Below are positions 46,801-53,337 of a stretch of DNA of 64,000 bases, one piece after another. Source of the stretch: Ralstonia condita (lineage in GTDB: Bacteria > Pseudomonadota > Gammaproteobacteria > Burkholderiales > Burkholderiaceae). A program made the position numbers and the translations under genes. Each line of letters begins with the position of its first letter. Within the stretch, counting starts at the first letter, position 1. The stretch spans positions 1,116,001 through 1,180,000 of the forward strand of contig NZ_CATYWO010000001.1 in NCBI RefSeq assembly GCF_958405655.1. Reading direction: 5' to 3'. The notes beneath the pieces were generated by a model, which searched no databases, was not told the DNA's origin, and saw only the letters and a list, made by a program, of their open reading frames with translations.

Positions 46801-47994
46801 GCTTCGCAACTGCGTGTGGGTGGTGCTGCGGCGCTTGGCGGGTCGCTTGCCATCGTGTTCGATCCGGGCACCTATACCGCTCGTCGCTATACCGTGCTGA
46901 GCGCGGCCAACGGCGTGACGGGGCGCTTCGCAAACATCAGTACGGCAACGGCAGGAGCCAGCCTCGGTACGTTGCAGACCTCGGTGGACTATGGAACGAA
47001 TGCGGTCGATCTGCTGCTCGCAGAAGCAACCGCGCCCGGCACACCCGGCAGCCCGACCGTCGTGGCGCCGACCAAGACCACCATCTACACGGCGCTTGGC
47101 ACCACGGCGCTGCTGCAGGCGCAGGGCGCCAACGCCGCGCTGCTCGGCCGCGTGTCCGGGCCGCAAGACGCGCTGGGCGGCTCCAACAACGTATGGGCTA
47201 CGGCCAGCGGTTCCAGCACGAAGGTGGGCGGCACAGGCAACGCGCCGGGGTTCCTCACGCACGCCTACGGGTTCCTCGCCGGAGCGGAGGGCCGCATGGG
47301 CGCAGCCACCGTCGGCGCGGCGGGCGGCTACACGCACACCACGCTCGGCGAAGACACCACCGGCGCATCGGGCGCCATCGATACGCTGCGCGTGGCCCTT
47401 TACGGTGCGCAGCCGATGGGTGCCGTCAACCTGTCGGCCACCGTCGGCTACGGGCTTGATTTCTTCTCGCAGAAGCGGCCGTTCGGCAGCGTGGGTACGG
47501 CCGAAGGCGATCATCTGGCGCATGAATTCACTGCCGCCACGCAAGTCAGCCTGCCGATGGAAGCGGGCGGCATCCGGCTCGCGCCGCACTTGGGGCTGCG
47601 TTATGCCTATGTGCGCGGCAGCGGCTTCGGCGAGAACGGTGCCAACGGCCAGAACCTGCAAGTCGGCCCGGACAGCGCGCGCAGTCTCCAGCCGTATGTG
47701 GGCGTCACGCTCGACAAGGCCTTCGGCGATGTGCGGCCGGTCAACGTGCAGCTTCGCGTGGGCTATGCGCACGAGCTGATGAACGCCGGCCGCGTCGTCC
47801 AGGTGCAGAGCCAGGACGGCACCGTGTTCGCGGCACCGGGCGCCGATCTGCCGCGTTCGTTCCTGACGACGGGGGCGAGCATCACGCTCCAGGCCGCCAA
47901 GGCGACCACGGTGTCCTTGGGGGTGGATGCCACCCTCAACACCAGCCATGTGTCTGCGCAGTCGGCATATGTGCGGGTCAATCACCGGTTCTGA
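43897..47994 (+). CDS. Type V autotransporter with Gly-rich and tandem-repeat passenger
   Basis: Predicted surface or secreted autotransporter of 1365 residues. The N-terminus MNRVYRLVWSRTLRAPQVVS is an extended signal peptide region, followed by the classical part (SILSIGVSLGLAGAALPSWA, cleavage near residue 64). Residues about 78-300 are extremely glycine-rich. From about 420 the passenger consists of beta-helix repeats of the PATR type (TYTGATTI, GTLALSG). Three copies of a 92-residue unit lie exactly in tandem at 515-790, with a partial fourth. The C-terminal barrel (about 1057-1365) ends VRVNHRF, with terminal phenylalanine. ATG 43897 has CGAGGGG upstream and fixes the signal region. No protease or lipase motif is visible, so adhesin or biofilm function is the likeliest inference. 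Confidence 0.92.
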   Translation: MNRVYRLVWSRTLRAPQVVSELTKASRGGVDASSDTTQARRRASILSIGVSLGLAGAALPSWAATCSPSTIADCSAAGGSGIPNRSGNGGSGNGGGGGSSGLGNGGATVQIPGGATSGGTGGIGALNEFGQDGPGGAPAVVLAGDAVVNTNVQGGSGQAFDGFNFAGGAGGGGAGVYSTGTNLTVNNGMTVQGGAGGNGGAGTSGTPSNGGGGGGGGAALVMVTPAADVNNQGTLVGGNGGNGGGGGNPGGGGGGGDGLLVLGSGTQVTNVGTIVGGVGGAAGGGGSTAGASGVGVNLAAGFNVLTNVGTITGGAGNGGAAGVGVIANGAVIVNGGTISGGLFSDGVTRAAAIQFNGTNNTLQLVTGSNIVGNLDVAAGAAAKITASSAGLSLSNNVTLGDATSRVTLDSTTTNLVVSGVISGAGSVGVTGSRTITLTGDNTYTGATTITTGTLQIGNGGTTGSVAGNIVNNGTLAFNRSDTVTYAGTISGAGNLVQAGAGTLTISGTAGYAGSTTINAGTLALSGAGSIAASSGVVNNGTFDIAGTTSGATINALTGTGAVALGGQTLTLANAAGTFSGVIGGAGGLTVAGGTQTLSSTNVFTGATTINAGTLALSGAGSIATSGGVVNNGTFDISGTTAGATINTLTGTGTVALGNQTLTLAHAAGTFKGAIGGTGGLIVAGGVQTLSGANGLTGATTINAGTLALSGAGSIAASSGVVNNGTFDISGTTSGASINALTGTGTVALGGRTLTLTNAAGTFSGVIGGTGDLTLSGGTQTLSGVNTYTGATTINAGTLALSGAGRLASATAVTLAGVNSALDLSAGGDQTVAHLAGVTGSRVALGGSSLTLADDTSQTFSGSLSGNGALIKQGTGKLTLNGVSSAFSGTTTVAGGTLAVGDAANASALLGGSVLVSALGTLRGHGTVSGDVSSSGVVAPGGSIGTLSVGGNYTQGSSGTLAIEISPTEASQLRVGGAAALGGSLAIVFDPGTYTARRYTVLSAANGVTGRFANISTATAGASLGTLQTSVDYGTNAVDLLLAEATAPGTPGSPTVVAPTKTTIYTALGTTALLQAQGANAALLGRVSGPQDALGGSNNVWATASGSSTKVGGTGNAPGFLTHAYGFLAGAEGRMGAATVGAAGGYTHTTLGEDTTGASGAIDTLRVALYGAQPMGAVNLSATVGYGLDFFSQKRPFGSVGTAEGDHLAHEFTAATQVSLPMEAGGIRLAPHLGLRYAYVRGSGFGENGANGQNLQVGPDSARSLQPYVGVTLDKAFGDVRPVNVQLRVGYAHELMNAGRVVQVQSQDGTVFAAPGADLPRSFLTTGASITLQAAKATTVSLGVDATLNTSHVSAQSAYVRVNHRF
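45439..46266 (+). repeat. Three tandem 276-bp repeats inside the autotransporter gene
   Basis: Units start at 45439, 45715 and 45991, with a partial fourth from 46267; each period is exactly 276 bp (92 codons). The shared protein pattern is TTINAGTLALSGAG, VVNNGTFDI, GTVALG, AAGTFSGVIGG, GGTQTLS. High nucleotide identity suggests recent duplication, so copy number may vary by recombination without frameshift. Confidence 0.92.
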
Positions 47995-48086
47995 TGGCTG
48001 TGTCGTGCAGCCGCGCGCGAGCGGGGCATCCACGCAGAGCAGGTGCCCGGCCAGTCGGCAGTGCGGGGGATGCGAAGTCCCCCGCG

Positions 48087-49013
48087 CTACCGACCGGCCG
48101 AAACCGGTGCCAGATAGGGCCCCAACAACGCCCCCAGCCAGTTCATGAACACCTGCACCCGCACCGGCAGGTTTCGCCGGTTTGGATACACCAGCGAAAC
48201 CGGCATCGGCGGCGGCCGGAAGTCGGGCAGCACCTCCACCAGCGTGCCGTCCGCAATCGCCGACGACAGCCCCGCATATACGGGCGCCTGGATCATCCCC
48301 AGCCCCGCGCGGCACGCCGCATCGTAGCTCTCGGCTGAGCTGACGGTCACCGCGCCCTTCATCGGCCGGAACGCGGAGCGGCCATCCACCGTGTATTCCC
48401 ACCCCGGTGATTTCGTCCCCAGCGTCTGCACGTAATGGACGATGCGATGGTGGTCGAGGTCGTCGAGCGTTTGCGGCAGGCCATGGCGTGCGATGTAACT
48501 GGGGCTTGCGCAGTTGACCTGATGCAACTGGCCGAGCGGGCGCGCGATGAGGCTGCTGTCGGTCAGGGTGCCGATGCGCAAGACGCAGTCGAAACCTTCA
48601 CGCACGGGGTCCACGCGGCGGTCGGTGCTGGAGAGTTCAATTTCCAGCTCGGGGTGCGCATCGAGCAGTGCGGGCAGGGCCGGAATGACGATGCGGCGCG
48701 CGACGCCCACCGGCATGTCGACGCGCAGACGGCCGCGCAGCGCCTGCGGGCTCTGGCGGAACATGGTCTGCAGTTCGTCCATGTCGGCCAGCAGGTCCTG
48801 GCAGCGCTCGTAGAACGTCTGGCCGTCCTGCGTGAGCTGCACCTTGCGGGTGGTCCGGTGCAGCAGGCGCGTGCCGAGCATCGTCTCCAACTGCTGCACC
48901 GCCACCGAGGCAGCCGGCTTGGGAATGCTCAGCGCTTCGGCCGCACGCGTGAAGCTGGCAAGTTCAGCCACGCGCACAAAGATCTGCATGGCTTCGAGTC
49001 GGTTGGTGGACAT
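48087..49013 (-). CDS. LysR-family transcriptional regulator
   Basis: Regulator of 308 residues of the CrgA-like LysR subgroup. The DNA-binding part is MQIFVRVAELASFTRAAEAL, SIPKPAASVAVQQLETMLGT, RLLHRTTRKVQLTQDG, and the effector domain follows. It starts at ATG 49013 (MSTNRLEAMQIF) and is divergent from a short-chain dehydrogenase gene. This LysR/SDR arrangement is common, and such regulators usually control the adjacent oxidoreductase. Inverted CTGTG/CACAG half-sites lie in the gap (49036-49051). The effector is unknown. Confidence 0.9.
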   Translation of the reverse strand: MSTNRLEAMQIFVRVAELASFTRAAEALSIPKPAASVAVQQLETMLGTRLLHRTTRKVQLTQDGQTFYERCQDLLADMDELQTMFRQSPQALRGRLRVDMPVGVARRIVIPALPALLDAHPELEIELSSTDRRVDPVREGFDCVLRIGTLTDSSLIARPLGQLHQVNCASPSYIARHGLPQTLDDLDHHRIVHYVQTLGTKSPGWEYTVDGRSAFRPMKGAVTVSSAESYDAACRAGLGMIQAPVYAGLSSAIADGTLVEVLPDFRPPPMPVSLVYPNRRNLPVRVQVFMNWLGALLGPYLAPVSAGR

Positions 49014-49035
49014 GGCGGGGTGGGCTGATTGTTAT

Positions 49036-49051
49036 CTGTGGACAAACACAG
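49036..49051. promoter_or_regulatory. Candidate operator in the LysR/SDR divergent gap
   Basis: CTGTG (49036-49040) and CACAG (49047-49051) are inverted around GACAAA, nested inside outer TTATC/GATAA half-sites. It is 23 bp upstream of the LysR start. Confidence 0.4.
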
Positions 49052-49145
49052 CGATAGGATAAGCGAGATTTATTCTTTGCTACTCGCCCAATACCATGCT
49101 CTCACGGTGTTCGACACCCATCTCAAATCCAACCGGAGAGCAAAC

Positions 49146-49910
49146 ATGACGCAGACCCATACCCCCATCGCCATCGTTACCGGCGGCAGCCGCGGCCTTG
49201 GCAAGAACATGGTGCAGAAGCTGGCCCAGCGCGGCACCGACGTGATCTTCACCTACCGCAGCAACCGCGCTGAAGCCGATGCCCTTGTCGCTGAACTGAC
49301 AGCCCAGGGCCGCCGTGCCGCCGCCTTGCAGCTCGACGCGGGCAAGATCGCCACGTTCCCCGCCTTTGCCGAGGCCGTGCGCGGCGTGCTGGCGCAGTGG
49401 AAGGCCGAGCGCTTCGATTACCTCGTCAACAACGCCGGCGTTGGCGTGCATGCCGCCGTGGCCGAAACCACCGAAGCGCAGTTCGACGAACTGATAAACG
49501 TGCATTTCAAGGGCGTGTTCTTCCTCACGCAGATTCTGCTGCCGCTCATGGCGGACGGCGGGCGCATCGTGAATATTTCGTCGGGGCTGGCGCGCTTTGC
49601 GCTGCCGGGCTACGGCGCGTATGCGGCAATGAAGGGTGCGGTGGAGGTGCTGACGCGCTATCTGGCGAAGGAACTTGGCCCGCGCGGCATTGCCGTGAAC
49701 GTGGTGGCGCCGGGCGCCATCGAGACGGACTTTGGCGGCGGCGCCGTGCGCGACAACGCGAGCCTCAATGCGATGGTGGCATCCAATACAGCGCTGGGGC
49801 GCGCTGGGCTGCCGGACGATATTGGCGGCGTGGTGGCCTCGTTGCTGTCGCCAGATAACCGGTGGGTCAATGCGCAGCGTATTGAGGCGTCGGGCGGGAT
49901 GTTCCTGTAA
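49146..49910 (+). CDS. Short-chain dehydrogenase/reductase
   Basis: NAD(P)-dependent Rossmann oxidoreductase of 254 residues. The cofactor loop is VTGGSRGLGKNM, the structural motif NNAGVGVHA, the catalytic serine lies in IVNISSGLA, and the Tyr-Lys pair is in YGAYAAMKGAVE. NVVAPGAIETDFGGG follows, as is standard. TYRSNRAEAD after the second strand suggests NADP preference (inference from the basic residue). GGAGAG precedes ATG 49146. It is divergent from and probably controlled by the LysR gene. The substrate is unknown; quinone- or xenobiotic-responsive SDR genes often have this layout. Confidence 0.92.
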   Translation: MTQTHTPIAIVTGGSRGLGKNMVQKLAQRGTDVIFTYRSNRAEADALVAELTAQGRRAAALQLDAGKIATFPAFAEAVRGVLAQWKAERFDYLVNNAGVGVHAAVAETTEAQFDELINVHFKGVFFLTQILLPLMADGGRIVNISSGLARFALPGYGAYAAMKGAVEVLTRYLAKELGPRGIAVNVVAPGAIETDFGGGAVRDNASLNAMVASNTALGRAGLPDDIGGVVASLLSPDNRWVNAQRIEASGGMFL

Positions 49911-49972
49911 GCAGCGCACGTCCCTGCGCATGGGGTTCAGAACGTCAACTGTGGGGTTCTGAAATCCAGGCG

Positions 49973-50266
49973 TCGAGCTCCGAGCTCCATTTGTCGAGCT
50001 CTGAGCTCCGTCCGCCGAGTTCTGAGCGCCATTTGTCGAGCTCTGAGCTCCATCCGCCGAGTTCTGAGGTCCATCCGTCGAGTTCTGAGCTCCATCCGTC
50101 GAGTTCTGAGCTCCATCCGTCGAGCTCTGAACTCCATCCGTCGAGCTCTGAACTCCATCCGCCGAGCTCCGAGCTCGGGGCGCCGAGCAAAAAGCTCCGT
50201 GGATCGAGTTCTGAGCTCGGGAGGCCGAGAAAAATGCTCCGTGCGTGGAGTTCAGAACTGGAAACG
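49973..50266. repeat. 21-bp minisatellite array, about 14 units
   Basis: Units of exactly 21 bp start at 49973, 49994, 50015 and so on to 50246. The best conserved core is GAGCTCCATCCGTCGAG with T/C variants; the last four units are decayed. The period is seven codons and lacks stops in several frames. The minus strand gives SSELDGW heptads. No start codon with a ribosome-binding site is apparent, so I treat it as non-coding. Confidence 0.9.
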
Positions 50267-50308
50267 TGAGGGCTTGGGGCTTGGCGCGGCGGCGTACCTC
50301 TTGTTTCT

Positions 50309-50816
50309 CCCCCTGCCGGGGGCGACTCACTTTCTTTGTCTTGCCAAAGAAAGTAAGCAAAGAAAGGCGCGCCCGAGATGGCGACTTCCCCTTGGATTTT
50401 TGTCGCGGGGAGGGAAGGGAGGCAAACTCGCTTCGCTCAGACAGGCCTCCCTTCTTGATCCTCCCCGCAACAAAAATCCAAGGCGCCATCAAGGGCAGGA
50501 ACGTCAAAGGCCAAACCGACGGTGTGCTGGCCTGGCTGGCACTCGTTTTTTGCTGTCGTTGCTCGCTTTGCTTCGCGTTGTGTTGGTGGCTTCTGCTGCA
50601 CGGGTGATCGACGGTTTGGCCTCTCCCTGCCCTATGCGGCGCCTTGAATTTCTGTTGCAAGGAGGAAAAAGAGGGGAGGCTGTCTGAGCGCAGCGAGTTT
50701 GCCTCCCCTCCCTCCTTGCGACAGAAATTCAAGGAGGGGGTCGCCGCATCGGGCGCGCCTTTCTTTGCTTACTTTCTTTGGCAAGACAAAGAAAGTGAGT
50801 CGCCCCCGGCAGGGGG
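50309..50816. repeat. 508-bp nested palindromic element
   Basis: The outer arms 50309-50376 and 50749-50816 are a perfect 68-bp inverted repeat. Each contains its own hairpin (ACTTTCTTTG/CAAAGAAAGT, at 50329-50354 and 50771-50796). Inside, each half forms a further stem: 50391-50403 with 50470-50482, and 50641-50655 with 50719-50733. The middle GGCCAAACCG (50509-50518) pairs with CGGTTTGGCC (50612-50621). No transposase is encoded; the short open frames here read as low-complexity. It looks like a dispersed intergenic repeat element. Confidence 0.88.
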
Positions 50817-50909
50817 TGAAACAGAGATGCACCACCAACAAAAAACGCCCGGGCCAAGGAAGCCCCCTTGAACACGGAAATACTGACACTCCCGGTGCCG
50901 GGGCAATTC

Positions 50910-51268
50910 ACCCTCCAACACCCGAACTCGACCCAAAAACCCTCGAGCCCCACCATCCAAGACTGGAAGTCCACCCAAAAACCCTCGAGCTCCACCGTCC
51001 AAGAGTGGAAGTCCACCCAAAACCCCTCGAGCTCCACCATCCAAGAGTGAAAGTCCACCCAAAAACCCTCGAGCTCCGCCGTCCGAGACTGGAACTCCAC
51101 CCAAAAACCCTCAATCTGGACCCTCCAACACTCAAGCGTCACCCAAAACCCCTCAAGCTCCACCCTCCAACCCCCAAGCTCCACCCAAAAACAATCGACC
51201 CGACGTCTCTCCGAGGCCCGACCTCCACCCAAAACCCCCGGAGTCCCGCTGTCCAAGGCCCAAGCTCG
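50910..51268. repeat. Second minisatellite, 42-bp period made of two 21-bp half-units
   Basis: ACCCAAAA recurs at 50931, 50973, 51015, 51057, 51099, 51141 and 51183, exactly 42 bp apart. Each unit contains an A half (with CCTCGAGCTCC) and a B half (with GTCCAAGAGTGG), both 21 bp. After 51203 the phase is disturbed. The minus strand gives alternating heptads such as VELEGFW and VDFHSWT, matching the ELDGW heptad of the first array. Confidence 0.88.
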
Positions 51269-51482
51269 GCTCTCCGACATCCAAAGTCCGGGGTTTGACC
51301 CTCAAGCGCCACGCTTGGCGCCTCGCCTGAAGCCCGTTGCCCCGCATCCGCGCAGCCCCAATCCCCGCCTTTATGCAAAAACCAATGAACATTCCCTGAA
51401 ACCATTCGTTCCCCGTACAAGACCCGCTCGGTAGTCTTGCTCCTATTCCAAATCCATCAGAGATCAGAAACGGAGCTGCAAG

Positions 51483-52502
51483 ATGATTCGCAAGTTTGTG
51501 TTCAATACGCTTGTACGTGCTACGGCGGCTGCCATCGTGGCGGGGGGAACCGTGGGTGCGCATGCGGCAACGACACTGCTGAATGTGTCGTACGACCCGA
51601 CGCGCGAGCTGTACAAGGAAATCAACACCGAATTCGCCAAGAAGTGGAAGGCCGAAACGGGTGAGGACATCACCCTGCGCGCTTCGCATGGCGGTTCGGG
51701 CAAGCAGGCCCGCTCCGTGATCGACGGGCTGGATGCCGATGTGGTGACGCTGGCGCTGGGCTACGACATCGACGCGATCGCCGAGCGCGGCCTGACGGCC
51801 AAGGACTGGCAGAAGCGCCTGCCGCACAACGCCTCGCCGTACACGTCGACCATCGTCTTCCTCGTTCGCAAGGGCAACCCGAAAGGCATCAAGGACTGGA
51901 ACGACCTGGTCAAGCCGGGCATCGCCGTCATCACGCCCAACCCGAAGACCTCCGGCGGCGCACGCTGGAATTACCTGGCCGCCTGGGCCTACGCACTGAA
52001 GCAGCCGGGCGGTTCGGACGCCACCGCCAAAGACTTTGTGCAGAAGCTCTACAAGAACGTGCCGGTGCTCGATTCGGGCGCGCGCGGTGCGACCACCACC
52101 TTTACCGAGCGCGGTATCGGCGATGTGCTGATCGCGTGGGAAGACGAAGCGCTGCTGGCCTCGCGCGTGGAAGGCAAAGACAAGTTTGACGTGGTAGTGC
52201 CGTCGATTTCCATCCTGGCCGAGCCGCCGGTGGCGGTGGTGGACAAGGTGGCCGACAAGAAGGGCACGCGCAAGGCCGCGGAGGCGTATCTCAAGTTCCT
52301 GTACACGCCGCAAGGGCAGGAGATCGGTGCGAAGAATTTCTATCGACCGACCGACCCGGCCGTGGCCAAGAAGCACGAGAGCGAATTCCCGAAGGTGAAG
52401 CTCGTGACCATCGACGACACGTTCGGCGGCTGGCAGAAGGCGCAGAAGACGCACTTTGCCGACGGCGGGCAGTTTGACCAGCTCTATCAACCGGGCAAGT
52501 AA
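51483..52502 (+). CDS. sbp: Periplasmic sulfate-binding protein
   Basis: Solute-binding protein of 339 residues that feeds sulfate (or thiosulfate) to the CysTWA importer. The signal peptide ends near GAHA. The mature protein starts TTLLNVSYDPTRELYKEIN, then ASHGGSGKQARSVIDGLDAD and TPNPKTSGGARWNYLAAWAY, hallmarks of Sbp/CysP. Ligand-contact segments GARGATTTF and SILAEPPV are also present. GGAGCTG lies before ATG 51483. It leads the ssu gene cluster, while its membrane partners cysTWA are seven kilobases downstream. ATTCGTT about 75 bp upstream also occurs before cysT. Confidence 0.94.
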   Translation: MIRKFVFNTLVRATAAAIVAGGTVGAHAATTLLNVSYDPTRELYKEINTEFAKKWKAETGEDITLRASHGGSGKQARSVIDGLDADVVTLALGYDIDAIAERGLTAKDWQKRLPHNASPYTSTIVFLVRKGNPKGIKDWNDLVKPGIAVITPNPKTSGGARWNYLAAWAYALKQPGGSDATAKDFVQKLYKNVPVLDSGARGATTTFTERGIGDVLIAWEDEALLASRVEGKDKFDVVVPSISILAEPPVAVVDKVADKKGTRKAAEAYLKFLYTPQGQEIGAKNFYRPTDPAVAKKHESEFPKVKLVTIDDTFGGWQKAQKTHFADGGQFDQLYQPGK

Positions 52503-52539
52503 GGCCCCCACGACGTAACGACATCGGGTGATCCGCATC

Positions 52540-53232
52540 ATGCAAATCCTGACGATTTCCGGCAGCCCTTCGGCGCAATCGCGATCTGCGCGCCTGCTGG
52601 GCCATGTGCGTGCGCAGCTCCAACGCGCCGGCGAGCAGGCGGACCACCTGGACCTGCGCAGCCTGCCGGCCGATGCGCTGCTCGGTGCGCAGGTGTCCGA
52701 CCCCGCCATCGCCAATGCGGTGGCGCGGGTGGAAGCGGCGGGCGTGGTGATTCTTGCCACGCCGGTCTACAAGGCGGCCTACAGCGGGCTGCTCAAGACG
52801 TTTCTCGATCTGCTGCCGCAGAGCGGGCTGCGCGACAAGGTCGTGCTGCCGATTGCCACCGGCGGCAGCCTCGCCCACACGCTGGCGATCGACTACGCGC
52901 TGCGCCCCGTGCTGACGGCGCTGGCGGCGCGCTCGATCCTGCCGGGCATCTTTGCAGTCGACTCGCAGATCGTCGTGGCCGATGACGGCGTGAGCGTCGA
53001 CCCATCGCTGCAGCAGCGCCTGGATGACGGCGTGGAGCGCGTGCATCAGGCACTGGCGCTGGCACGGCATCCGGCCGTGGCGCAGGTCATCGTTTCAAGC
53101 CGCAGCGCGGTGCGTGCCGCAACGCTCGCCCATGCGCAGACCCATACGCAGACCCATACGCAGACCCATACGCAGACCCATACGCAGACCCACACGCAGG
53201 CCGACGCCGAGCGAATGCGATGTCTGGCGTGA
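52540..53232 (+). CDS. ssuE: NADPH-dependent FMN reductase SsuE with Gln-Thr-His-Thr tail
   Basis: Supplies reduced FMN to the alkanesulfonate monooxygenase SsuD. The flavodoxin-like core (about residues 1-185) begins MQILTISGSPSAQSRSARLL with the FMN phosphate loop, and VILATPVYKAAYSGLLKTFLDLLPQ and GSLAHTLAIDYALRPVL are typical of SsuE/MsuE. The C-terminal extension of about 35 residues is unusual: (QTHT) repeated five times, encoded by 12-bp repeats, giving a histidine-rich tail. ATG 52540 is used; an in-frame GTG at 52528 would add four residues. It is the first gene of the ssuEADCBF order. Confidence 0.92.
   Translation: MQILTISGSPSAQSRSARLLGHVRAQLQRAGEQADHLDLRSLPADALLGAQVSDPAIANAVARVEAAGVVILATPVYKAAYSGLLKTFLDLLPQSGLRDKVVLPIATGGSLAHTLAIDYALRPVLTALAARSILPGIFAVDSQIVVADDGVSVDPSLQQRLDDGVERVHQALALARHPAVAQVIVSSRSAVRAATLAHAQTHTQTHTQTHTQTHTQTHTQADAERMRCLA
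53135..53194 (+). repeat. 12-bp tandem repeat in the 3' end of ssuE
   Basis: CGCAGACCCATA is repeated five times in tandem (units at 53135, 53147, 53159, 53171, 53183; the last has one change). Each codes for QTHT, so changes in copy number keep the frame. Confidence 0.95.
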
Positions 53233-53337
53233 TGCGCTGAACGCGCCGCCACCTTCTTACACCGTTCCCGTTGTTCTCATGCCGCGCAGCGCCTGCGCGC
53301 GGATTGTGCCGTCCCTATCTTTCGCATCGATCAAACC

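Noticed and set aside
49080..50732. Open frame of 550 codons on the minus strand across SDR, the first minisatellite and the palindrome
   Set aside because: It joins the antisense of a real SDR gene, a repeat array and palindromic DNA. The predicted protein has no fold-like pattern, and its openness follows from the 21-bp period and high GC.
50309..50816. Insertion sequence with terminal inverted repeats
   Set aside because: The 372 bp between the outer arms encode no transposase, and internal stems fill most of the space. It fits a palindromic intergenic repeat better than a classical IS; a non-autonomous element remains possible.
49973..51268. CRISPR array
   Set aside because: Repeats are contiguous with no unique spacers, the units are 21 bp and degenerate, and no cas genes are nearby.
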